Assembly (NCBI GenBank): GCA_002471975.1
Contig: DKQZ01000005.1
Location: forward strand, 1-11,054
From: Dialister sp. UBA7295
Lineage (GTDB): Bacteria > Bacillota > Negativicutes > Veillonellales > Dialisteraceae
Length of the DNA stretch: 11,054 nt
Reading direction: 5' to 3'
The translations under genes and the position numbers were made by a program. This document shows, in pieces, positions 1-6,221 of the stretch. The notes under the pieces are model-generated. The model was not told where the DNA came from, did not search any database, and saw only the letters and a program-made list of their open reading frames with translations. How positions within the stretch are numbered: the stretch's first letter is position 1; each line of letters starts with the position of its first letter.

Positions 1-81
1 ATATTGTGTAATTTTTGTACAGCCCCAATTGGACAGGGTGTATGATGAGAGTCTAAAATTTTCCGGGCCAGGATTTTATCG

Positions 82-87
82 TATAAT
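82..87 (+). promoter_or_regulatory. Putative -10 box upstream of the MalY-like gene
   Basis: A perfect TATAAT lies about 150 bases before the start codon. The -35 position at the usual 17-base spacing is poor (TTTTCC), so the promoter would rely on an activator or on the -10 alone. The long leader that follows contains two small palindromes. Confidence 0.45.
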
Positions 88-146
88 ATAAAAGAAGAGT
101 AAAGGTTTTTACTTCAGGTTGAATCGGCAGGGAAGAAAAGGCGGGC

Positions 147-183
147 TTTGAGACATTCTCAAAAGAGGAAGAAATTGATTTCT
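147..183 (+). promoter_or_regulatory. Two adjacent palindromes in the MalY leader
   Basis: TTTGAGA-CAT-TCTCAAA (147-163) is a perfect 7-bp inverted repeat. AGAAAT-TG-ATTTCT (170-183) is a perfect 6-bp one only six bases further on. Both sit between the -10 box and the ribosome binding site. They could be operator half-sites or small leader hairpins. No known riboswitch or T-box signature was recognised in the leader. Confidence 0.3.
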
Positions 184-236
184 ACCGGGCCGGACATTCC
201 TTTGGCTCTTAAGAAATAATTTTTTGGAGGTGCGCC

Positions 237-1445
237 ATGACTTATGATTTTACCACCATGCCGGACAGGCACGGCATGGATTCCATTGCGGCCGATGCGT
301 TTCCCAATCCTTTCACCGACGTGCCGAAGGGAAAGACGAGGGAAGGTTTTGACCGGATTCCCATGTGGATTGCGGATATGAATTTTGCCACCTGTCCCAC
401 GGTGACGGAGGCCATCATCCGGAGGGCGTCCCATCCGCTTTTCGGCTATTTCATTCCCACGGAGGAATGTTTCCGGTCCATCATCCGCTGGCAGATGGAG
501 GGAAACCATGTGAAAAATCTTCCCTGGCAGGCCATCGGCTATGAAAACGGCGTGCTTGGCGGGATTACTTCCGCACTCAGAGTCCTTTGCGGTGACGGAG
601 ATCCGGTGCTCCTTCATTCGCCCACGTATAACGGATTTACTTCCCAGCTGGAACGGAACGGATACCATATCGTCCTTTCGCCATTGAAGCTCGATGAAAA
701 CGACGTGTGGCGCATGGATTTCGAGGATATGGAAAGAAAGATAAAAGAATATCACATCCACACGGTCCTCTTCTGCTCGCCCCATAATCCCACGGGACGG
801 GTCTGGGAAAGGTGGGAGCTGGAAAGAGCCATGGAACTCTTCCGGAAATATGAGGTCTACGTCATTTCTGATGAAATCTGGTCGGATCTCACTCTTTTCG
901 GTCATCAGCACATTCCCACCCAGTCGGTGTCGGAGGATGCGCGGAACCGGACCGTCGCTTTCTATGCGCCTTCCAAGACTTTCAACCTTGCCGGCCTCGT
1001 GGGGGCTTATTCCATCATTTACAATTCCTGCCTTCGGGACCGTATCAGGCGGTATGAATCTCTTTGTCACTATAATGACATGAACGTCCTCACCATGCAT
1101 GCCATGATCGGCGCCTACCGGCCGGAGGGGCGGGAATGGCTGGGGGAAATCCGAAAGGTACTGGAAGGAAATATTTCCTACGCCGTGAATTTCGTGAGAA
1201 ATCATTTTGAGGGTGTCCATGTATCCATGCCGCAGGGGACGTACTGCATCCTTCTGGACTGCAGCGAATGGTGCGAAAGCCATCAGAAATCCATCGAAGA
1301 ACTGGCAGAATCAGGCGTGGAAGTGGGAGTCCTCTGGAGGGAGGGGACCATTTACCATGTGCCCCATGGGATTCGCATGAATCTGGCCCTTCCTCATCAT
1401 AAAGTGGTGGAAGCCTTTGAAAGGCTGGAAAAATATGTATTTTAA
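237..1445 (+). CDS. MalY/PatB-type pyridoxal-phosphate C-S lyase (aminotransferase class I/II fold)
   Basis: This 402-residue cytoplasmic enzyme belongs to fold-type I PLP enzymes of the MalY/PatB group. These usually cleave the C-S bond of cystathionine or cysteine conjugates, giving a thiol, pyruvate and ammonia; some members act as aminotransferases. Visible landmarks are SPHNPTGRVW (181-190, with the NPTG loop), SDEIWSDL (211-218, Asp212 contacting the PLP ring nitrogen), APSKTFNLAGL with the Schiff-base Lys247, and a C-terminal GIRMNLALP whose Arg380 should bind the substrate carboxylate. The length is near the family norm of about 390. The start is supported by GGAGGT at 226-231, five bases before ATG. 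The decayed lyase begins 18 bases downstream, so the two were probably once an operon. The substrate cannot be told from sequence, and a plain aminotransferase role remains possible. Confidence 0.9.
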   Translation: MTYDFTTMPDRHGMDSIAADAFPNPFTDVPKGKTREGFDRIPMWIADMNFATCPTVTEAIIRRASHPLFGYFIPTEECFRSIIRWQMEGNHVKNLPWQAIGYENGVLGGITSALRVLCGDGDPVLLHSPTYNGFTSQLERNGYHIVLSPLKLDENDVWRMDFEDMERKIKEYHIHTVLFCSPHNPTGRVWERWELERAMELFRKYEVYVISDEIWSDLTLFGHQHIPTQSVSEDARNRTVAFYAPSKTFNLAGLVGAYSIIYNSCLRDRIRRYESLCHYNDMNVLTMHAMIGAYRPEGREWLGEIRKVLEGNISYAVNFVRNHFEGVHVSMPQGTYCILLDCSEWCESHQKSIEELAESGVEVGVLWREGTIYHVPHGIRMNLALPHHKVVEAFERLEKYVF

Positions 1446-1463
1446 AAACAGCCGGTGAAAGAA

Positions 1464-1797
1464 ATGGCAAGTACGGCCATTGACAGCGATATTCACGGTT
1501 TCCTTTTCAGTACCGATGAAATGCGGGAAATAGGGAGTGACAGATCCCGGGTGCAGAAATGGCTGGACACGGAAGCAGCCCTGGCAAGGGCCCAGGGGGA
1601 GCTGGGGGGTGATTCCGAAAGAAAAGGCGGACATCATCAATCGGTATGCGAAGGCGGAACTCATCGATATCCCTTCCATCGGGGAGGGTATAAAAGCTCC
1701 ATCACCATGGTGCCGCTCCTCAATGCGTTCAAAATTCCTCCCCGGAGATGCGGGGTCCCTGTTCCCACCAGATGGGGAATCCCGCGAAGATGACTTC
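1464..1797 (+). pseudogene. 5' remnant of a fumarate-lyase superfamily gene (adenylosuccinate lyase / carboxymuconate cycloisomerase-like)
   Basis: Frame-by-frame reading recovers only the N-terminal part of a class II fumarase/adenylosuccinate lyase-type protein. SRVQKWLDTEAALARAQGEL is in the start frame. After one extra G in a six-G run (1604-1609) the text continues as VIPKEKADIINRYAKAELID in the next frame. It then returns to the first frame as SSITMVPLLNAFK after a lost base near 1693, and shifts again near 1736 to LPGDAG. The last recognisable piece (1774-1797, reading GESREDDF) looks like an eroded GATSQD motif. Family members are about 450-480 residues, so roughly three quarters, including the catalytic lyase signature, is missing. 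ATG 1464 is preferred to the in-frame GTG at 1455. The product is certainly non-functional; the exact parental reaction is uncertain. Confidence 0.8.
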
Positions 1798-2144
1798 CTA
1801 TTTGTCCAGGTTCGGTATGGTACCCGCCATTTTCGGGCGGGCTGCCAGGTCTTTCTGCTCTCTTGCGGCCCGGTGAATCTGTGTCTTGCCTTTGTGCTCC
1901 AGGTCTTCTTTCGTGCAGGGCTCTTCAGGAGTGTATATAAAGGTCAGCATGGGTGATTTTCTGAAGGGTCCTTGCTTCTTTGAGGGTATTTCCGGTGGCT
2001 GAGAAAACGGTAATGAGGATCTTTTCAGCCGGCACGGGGGAGAAGCCGGAAGGAAGGTTTTTCGACGGCGGCGGTTTGCCGGAACCGCAGGCCCCCATGG
2101 CGAGAGTAACAAAAAACAGGGATAAAATCGCCAGGATATTTCAT
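1798..2144 (-). pseudogene. 5' remnant of a flavodoxin-like lipoprotein gene
   Basis: On the minus strand, one frame (2137 down to 1925) reads a hydrophobic leader ILAILSLFFVTLAMGAC with a lipobox-like Cys. A proline-rich linker and KILITVFSATGNT follow, the latter close to the FMN-phosphate loop (FSxTGNT) of flavodoxins, and then HADLY. After a frameshift near 1935-1945 the text resumes in another frame as YTPEEPCTKEDL and ends AARPKMAGTIPNLDK, which matches the next block of secreted flavodoxin-like proteins. The start is also broken: ATG AAA at 2144 is one base out of frame with the leader, and an in-frame TGA blocks upstream starts. The remaining two thirds of the fold is absent. The residue after NLDK falls exactly where the opposing lyase remnant ends. 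Confidence 0.72.
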
Positions 2145-2235
2145 GATTCATGCCCCAATCTTGAAAAATCAGATGATTTACCGGTATTCATTCTTACTGT
2201 TTTAGCAGAACCGGCAGTTCAGGTCGATCGGTTTC

Positions 2236-2265
2236 CTGTCATGTTCATGTAAAATCTCATGACAG
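2236..2265 (+). promoter_or_regulatory. Perfect 8-bp inverted repeat upstream of pepC
   Basis: CTGTCATG (2236-2243) and CATGACAG (2258-2265) are perfect reverse complements separated by 14 bases, giving a centre-to-centre distance of 22 bp (two helical turns). The repeat lies about 65 bases upstream of the pepC -10 box. It may be an operator for a dimeric regulator. The T-rich stretch just after it (2268-2272) also allows a weak terminator. Confidence 0.35.
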
Positions 2266-2328
2266 AATTTTTCCCTGCTTTTCATCATTCCTGAAGAAAT
2301 CGGCAGGGACTTAAAGCTCTTCATGGAG

Positions 2329-2334
2329 TATAAT
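2329..2334 (+). promoter_or_regulatory. Putative -10 box of pepC
   Basis: A perfect TATAAT sits 33 bases before the pepC start codon. No convincing -35 box is present at 16-18 bases. Confidence 0.5.
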
Positions 2335-2367
2335 AAAAGGAAATCATTTTGAAAGAGAGGCCCACCT

Positions 2368-3678
2368 ATGAAAGATATTACTCCTGAACTCCTGAAGGAA
2401 CTGGCAGTTTCCTTTGAAAAGGATCCATCCGCAAGGGTGCTCCAGGGCGCCCTGGCAAAGACGGATATGTCGAAGCTTTCCTGCACGCCGGACGGCAGTT
2501 CCAAACTGGCCGGCGCATTTACTTATGAAGTGAAGACCCACGGCATTACGGCCCAGGAAATGTCCGGCCGCTGCTGGATGTTCGCCGCCCTGAACATTCT
2601 TCGCGAAAAAGTGGCGGCAAAGATCAACGTAGAGGAGTTCGAACTCTCCCAGAATTACCTGACTTTTTATGACAAACTGGAAAAAGCCAATAATTTCCTC
2701 CAGATGTGTATCGACCATGCCGATGAACCGGTGAAGGGACAGCTCATGCAGTATGTGCTCCGGGGCATGAGCGATGGCGGATACTGGTGCCCTGCGGCCG
2801 ATCTGATTGAGAAATACGGGATCCTGCCGAAATCTTATTTCCCGGAAACCTTTCAGTCCGGCCACACCCTGGGCTATATCAATACCATTAACCGGCTGCT
2901 TCGGAAGGACGCCATGGAGCTTCGGGAACTGGTGGCGGAAGGAAAGGATCCCTATGTACGGAAAGGGGAAATGATGGCGGAAATCTACAAGGCAGAGTGT
3001 ATCGCTTTTGGGCAGCCGCCGAAGGTTTTTGATTTCTCCTGGAAGGACAAGGATGGAGCCTTCCATGAGGACCGGGGCCTGACGCCACAGAAATTTTATG
3101 AGAAATATGGGGACTTTGCAGTCCGGGAATATGCGGCTGTCATCAATGAACCCCTCCCGGGGCGGCCTCTCGACAGGCCCATTACCTTCCATGGCATCGA
3201 AAACATGGTGGGAAGAAATATGACGGCTCTCAACGTCTCTCAGGAAGCCTTGGAGGATCTCTGCCTTGAAATGCTGAAAAACGGGGAATCCATCTGGTTT
3301 GCCTGCGATGCGGGCGCTTATCTGGCCAGGAAAGACGGCATCTGGGATCCGGAAAGCGTGACCGGCGACGAACTGCTTGGCGGTTTCTCCACGACCATGG
3401 AAAAGGGGAAAGCCCTCCTGTACAGCCAGAGCTCTGCCAACCATGCCATGCTCCTCACCGGGGTCCATCTCGATGAGAATGGAAAGCCGGACCGCTGGAA
3501 AATTGAAAATTCCTGGGGCAAGGACGTGGGCAAAGCGGGTTACTTCGTATGCTCGGAAGCCTATTTCAGGCGGTTCGTCTATGAAGCGGCTATCCATAAG
3601 AAATATTTCTCCGAAGAGCAGCTTTCCTTCCTGGAGAAAGAACCGGTGGAAATCAATGCCTGGGATGAGGATCTGTAA
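2368..3678 (+). CDS. pepC: C1-family cysteine aminopeptidase (PepC / bleomycin hydrolase)
   Basis: This 436-residue cytoplasmic peptidase should remove N-terminal amino acids from peptides. Family members form a barrel-shaped hexamer with the active sites inside. The papain-type machinery is complete: Gln63, Cys69 in SGRCWMFAALN, His359 in SSANHAMLLTGV, and Asn381 in KIENSWG. The length matches the family's usual size of about 445 residues. The C-terminal tail (INAWDEDL) corresponds to the arm that, in family members, reaches into the active site and restricts it to aminopeptidase action. The start is supported by GAGAGG (2355-2360) seven bases before ATG. No signal peptide is present. The gene appears monocistronic. 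No terminator was found directly after it, so transcripts may run into the terminator at 3794-3837. Confidence 0.95.
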   Translation: MKDITPELLKELAVSFEKDPSARVLQGALAKTDMSKLSCTPDGSSKLAGAFTYEVKTHGITAQEMSGRCWMFAALNILREKVAAKINVEEFELSQNYLTFYDKLEKANNFLQMCIDHADEPVKGQLMQYVLRGMSDGGYWCPAADLIEKYGILPKSYFPETFQSGHTLGYINTINRLLRKDAMELRELVAEGKDPYVRKGEMMAEIYKAECIAFGQPPKVFDFSWKDKDGAFHEDRGLTPQKFYEKYGDFAVREYAAVINEPLPGRPLDRPITFHGIENMVGRNMTALNVSQEALEDLCLEMLKNGESIWFACDAGAYLARKDGIWDPESVTGDELLGGFSTTMEKGKALLYSQSSANHAMLLTGVHLDENGKPDRWKIENSWGKDVGKAGYFVCSEAYFRRFVYEAAIHKKYFSEEQLSFLEKEPVEINAWDEDL

Positions 3679-3728
3679 TTGGTAGTGATTCATGGTAAGC
3701 TTTATTTTATATTTCCTTCGTTAGTATA

Positions 3729-3757
3729 TTGACAATAATACTTTACTTAGGTAAAAT
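3729..3757 (+). promoter_or_regulatory. Strong sigma-70/sigma-A promoter of the ATP-grasp/alpha-E operon
   Basis: TTGACA (3729-3734), a 17-base spacer and TAAAAT (3752-3757) form a near-consensus promoter. The predicted transcript start is around 3764, giving a leader of about 127 bases. Confidence 0.75.
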
Positions 3758-3763
3758 AAATAA

Positions 3764-3890
3764 TAACAAAAATATAAATGAGCCCGAAAGGGCAGGCAGG
3801 CAATGGAGCCATGAGGTATCTTTTCGCCTGCCTTTTTGTTGTTTTATTTTCTTTAGCTTAGCGCCTGGGGCGTTAGGGAGGGCGGTGCGT
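3764..3890 (+). promoter_or_regulatory. Structured leader (candidate attenuator) of the ATP-grasp operon
   Basis: The predicted leader holds a GNRA-type hairpin, GCCC-GAAA-GGGC (3782-3793), directly abutting an intrinsic terminator at 3794-3837. The two helices are adjacent, and the first one's GGC (3791-3793) can also join an alternative pairing of the terminator arm in the repeated GGCAGGCAGGC. Premature termination, attenuation or a short stable RNA are all possible. No known riboswitch class was recognised. The open frame continues upstream through this leader to 3729, but that extension is not credible as coding sequence. Confidence 0.5.
3794..3840 (+). terminator. Rho-independent terminator inside the ATP-grasp operon leader
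   Basis: AGGCAGGC (3794-3801) pairs perfectly with GCCTGCCT (3826-3833) around a 24-base loop, followed by TTTTTGTTGTTTT. It may stop read-through from pepC and also act on transcripts from the promoter at 3729. Confidence 0.7.
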
Positions 3891-5207
3891 ATGGGTTTAG
3901 AAGAACTCAAGGAGCATGTTGAGGTTATTAACAACCAGATGTCGCGATACGGGGTCAAGTTCGGCGTATTCCAGAACGGTGTATACAATGAACGTCTTTT
4001 CCCCTTCGATCCGATTCCGAGAATCATCGGGGCAGATGAATTTGATGTGCTGGAGAGAGGTCTTCGGCAGCGCGTGGATGCGCTCAATCTGTTTCTGGCA
4101 GACGTGTATGGAAAAAAACAGATCATCAAGGATCAGGTGGTTCCGCCTGATTTCGTATATCCATCACCGGGCTACCTGGCCCAGTGCGAGGAAATCACTC
4201 CGCCGAAGAGCATTTACAGCCATATTTCCGGGATCGATCTGGTCAAGGGCAAAGATGGGAACTGGTACATCCTGGAAGATAATCTCCGTATTCCTTCCGG
4301 CGCTTCTTATCCGCTGATTGCGAGGACCCTCTGCCGGCGCTGCTGCCCCCAGACTTTCCGTGAAAATCATGTCATGGATAACAGGCATTACGGTCAGTGG
4401 ATTGAAGAAGTCATGGATTACGTCTCCTGCGGGGGCATCAATGTCATCCTGACTCCGGGTCGTTACAATTCCGCTTATTTCGAACATTCCTACCTGGCAG
4501 AACTTTCCCATTCCGTCCTTGCGGAAAGCATCGACCTCTATGTGGAAAATAACTGCGTATACTATCGCGGCAATAAAGGACCGGTGAAAGTCGGGGCCAT
4601 TTACCGCCGCCTTTCCGATGAATTCATGGATCCTCTCTGCTTCAATCCGGAATCCGTCATCGGCGTGCCGAATATCATGGCAGCTTACCGGGCAGGCAAT
4701 GTAGCCATCCTGAATGCACCGGGCAATGGCGTGGCTGATGATAAAGGCATTTATTACTTCGTACCGAAGATGATCAAATATTATCTGAAAGAAGAGCCGA
4801 TCCTTCATAATGCGCCTACATACCTTCCGTTCTATAAGGAAGATATGGACTATACCATGGAAAATCTTGATAAACTGGTCATCAAAGATGTGGCAGAAGC
4901 AGGCGGTTATGGCGTCGTATTCGGAAGCTCCCTGCCGCCGGACAAGAAAGAAGAACTGCGTCAGAGAATCATCAATGAACCGAGACGCTTTATTTCCCAG
5001 GAAGTCATTGACTTTGAAGACCTGCCGATTCTCGATGGCGGATCCGTTGTAGAACGTAAAGCAGACCTGCGTGCTTTCGTACTTTCCGGTGAAAAGACAA
5101 GGGTATGGCCCTGCGGCCTGACCCGGTTCTCCAGAAATCCGGACAGCTTTATCGTTAATTCTTCGCAGGGGGGAGGTTTCAAAGACACATGGGTGCTCTT
5201 ACATTAA
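3891..5207 (+). CDS. Circularly permuted type 2 ATP-grasp protein
   Basis: The predicted 438-residue cytoplasmic protein belongs to the circularly permuted ATP-grasp group. These are predicted ATP-dependent carboxylate-amine ligases, and no substrate is known to me. Family blocks appear in order: FPFDPIPRIIGADE (37-50), GIDLVKGKDGNWYILEDNLR (114-133) followed by IPSG, LTPGRYNSAYFEHS (187-200), APGNGVADDKGIYYFVP (276-292), LVIKDVAEAGGYGVVFG (329-345), ADLRAFVLSG (391-400), and the typical ending NSSQGGGFKDTWVL (423-436). ATG 3891 is chosen because AGGGAGGG (3875-3882) lies eight bases upstream. An in-frame extension to 3729 would run back through the promoter and terminator. The N terminus is somewhat shorter than in many relatives. 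The 3' end overlaps the alpha-E gene by 19 bases, indicating translational coupling. Confidence 0.92.
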   Translation: MGLEELKEHVEVINNQMSRYGVKFGVFQNGVYNERLFPFDPIPRIIGADEFDVLERGLRQRVDALNLFLADVYGKKQIIKDQVVPPDFVYPSPGYLAQCEEITPPKSIYSHISGIDLVKGKDGNWYILEDNLRIPSGASYPLIARTLCRRCCPQTFRENHVMDNRHYGQWIEEVMDYVSCGGINVILTPGRYNSAYFEHSYLAELSHSVLAESIDLYVENNCVYYRGNKGPVKVGAIYRRLSDEFMDPLCFNPESVIGVPNIMAAYRAGNVAILNAPGNGVADDKGIYYFVPKMIKYYLKEEPILHNAPTYLPFYKEDMDYTMENLDKLVIKDVAEAGGYGVVFGSSLPPDKKEELRQRIINEPRRFISQEVIDFEDLPILDGGSVVERKADLRAFVLSGEKTRVWPCGLTRFSRNPDSFIVNSSQGGGFKDTWVLLH

Positions 5208-5872
5208 ACAAAATCGACCGTCTTTACTGGATGGGCCGTTATGCGGAACGCGTGAATACCACGCTCAGTTTCCTGATGGAATATTATGATGAAATGATTG
5301 ACGGTGATCCGATGCCGCACGAAGAATTCTGCGAACGTCTGACACTGCCTGATGTATATAAGGATAACGAAGAATTCCTTCGTAATTATACTTTTGATGA
5401 GAACAATCCGGACTCCGTCTATGTGGCGGCAGACCGTATGCTGGGCAACGGCATGACCCTGCGCGAGACGATCAGCTCGGAAACCCTGTCGTATCTCCAG
5501 ATGGCCATGAATTCCCTGGAAGCGGCCAAGACTTCCAGCGCTCCCATCCTGAACGCCCAGGAAGCAAGGGATGCCATCATGGCTTTCCGCGGAAGTTTCG
5601 ATGACAAGGTAGAAGACAAGGGCGTAAGAAATATCGTGAAATGCGGCTGGACTGCTGAACGGATCAGCATTTATCTCCGCCTGGGCTATCCGGACAATCT
5701 CTGCGCGCCGGAAATCAATAAACTTCTCTATCGGGTCACCCGCGCACCGGTACGGATCCGGAGCTCTGCCTTTGCGAAACTTCTGGCTGCCATTTCCGGC
5801 GGCGACGAAGCTCCGCTCAAAGGAGACCGGGAAGATCTCATTGAAGCAGCAGAAGAATTGGTAGAAATCTGA
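5189..5872 (+). CDS. Alpha-E domain protein
   Basis: This 227-residue, probably all-helical protein is of the alpha-E type, almost always found beside circularly permuted ATP-grasp proteins and presumed to act with them. Its biochemical role is unknown. Recognisable blocks are LYWMGRYAERVNTT (12-25) and the central GNGMTLRETISSETLSYL (86-103), equivalent to the REQIS segment of relatives. It is shorter than the commoner forms of about 300 residues but shows no sign of truncation. The ATG lies inside the end of the ATP-grasp gene, with GGGAGGT (5171-5177) eleven bases upstream. Arg codons CGT and CGC are more frequent here than in the CGG-rich EAL and transglutaminase genes, which may reflect stronger expression. 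Confidence 0.88.
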   Translation: MGALTLNKIDRLYWMGRYAERVNTTLSFLMEYYDEMIDGDPMPHEEFCERLTLPDVYKDNEEFLRNYTFDENNPDSVYVAADRMLGNGMTLRETISSETLSYLQMAMNSLEAAKTSSAPILNAQEARDAIMAFRGSFDDKVEDKGVRNIVKCGWTAERISIYLRLGYPDNLCAPEINKLLYRVTRAPVRIRSSAFAKLLAAISGGDEAPLKGDREDLIEAAEELVEI

Positions 5873-6053
5873 TTCTGCCTTACGAAAGGGCAGTCAAATC
5901 GGCTTCAAGGCCGCCTTCCCCGGGGCGGGACGGGACCCGCCTGGGGATTTCCCTGCGCTGTAGGGGGCGCGGGAGTAATTTCATGAATTTCTGAATGGTT
6001 CAGAAGAACGAGTCACTGCGGGAAATTTCCGTAGTGGCGGAGTTCTTTATTTT
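5873..6053 (+). ncRNA. Candidate structured RNA: series of hairpins after the alpha-E gene
   Basis: This GC-rich stretch shows no open frame with protein-like text but can form consecutive hairpins. CTGCC/GGCAG is at 5875-5893 and CGGC/GCCG at 5900-5913. TCCCC plus GGCGGG pair with CCCGCC plus GGGGA at 5917-5947 (11 bp). CCC-GCGC/GCGC-GGG is at 5951-5973, and TTCTGAA/TTCAGAA (7 bp, 3-base loop) at 5989-6005. The series ends in a two-part terminator-like stem at 6004-6047. It could be a processed operon 3' UTR, an independent small RNA, or a cis element for the next gene. It lacks the signatures I know for tmRNA, RNase P and SRP RNA. Confidence 0.4.
6004..6053 (+). terminator. Probable intrinsic terminator of the ATP-grasp/alpha-E transcript
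   Basis: AAGAAC (6004-6009) pairs with GTTCTT (6042-6047), and CACTGCGG (6014-6021) pairs with CCGTAGTG (6029-6036, one G-U), leaving a small internal loop. The interrupted U-tract CTTTATTTTG follows. The foot of the stem shares two bases with the preceding hairpin, so the two may compete. Confidence 0.5.
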
Positions 6054-6141
6054 GTTATGCGCGCATTATGGCTCTGAACGCGGCGGGGCAGCCGCTATGG
6101 TTGGCTTACATTCAAAAAAATCGAAATTGTATCCTGGAGAC

Positions 6142-6170
6142 TTGTAATGAGTGGGGATTTGGAGTATGAT
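6142..6170 (+). promoter_or_regulatory. Promoter of the transglutaminase-like gene
   Basis: TTGTAA (6142-6147), 17 bases, TATGAT (6165-6170). This implies a start near 6177 and a leader of about 45 bases. The stretch between 6054 and this promoter contains one more small hairpin, GCGGC/GCCGC (6080-6095), and no gene. Confidence 0.6.
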
Positions 6171-6221
6171 AACCTTCATACTTGTCATCCTTCAGGAATT
6201 CAGACAGGAATGATATGATTA

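Noticed and set aside
2344..3693. Long minus-strand open frame opposite pepC (also long ones opposite the EAL and secreted-protein genes)
   Set aside because: Mirror frames of strongly coding genes with no family-like text or ribosome binding sites of their own.
3729..3890. In-frame N-terminal extension of the ATP-grasp protein by 54 residues
   Set aside because: It would translate through the promoter and the leader terminator, matches nothing in the family, and a strong ribosome binding site fits ATG 3891.
6004..6047. Resemblance to group II intron domain V (GC stem with a GAAA stretch)
   Set aside because: The catalytic triad at the foot and the 3' bulge are not in place, and there is no reverse transcriptase or other intron domain nearby.
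5950..6047. 6S RNA-like layout (AATTTCAT next to a small hairpin inside a bubble)
   Set aside because: No long closing stem pairs the two ends around a central bubble, so the similarity is too short to support the call.
6068..6169. Short open frame of about 33 codons before the transglutaminase-like gene
   Set aside because: No ribosome binding site, and it overlaps the promoter of the next gene and a hairpin.
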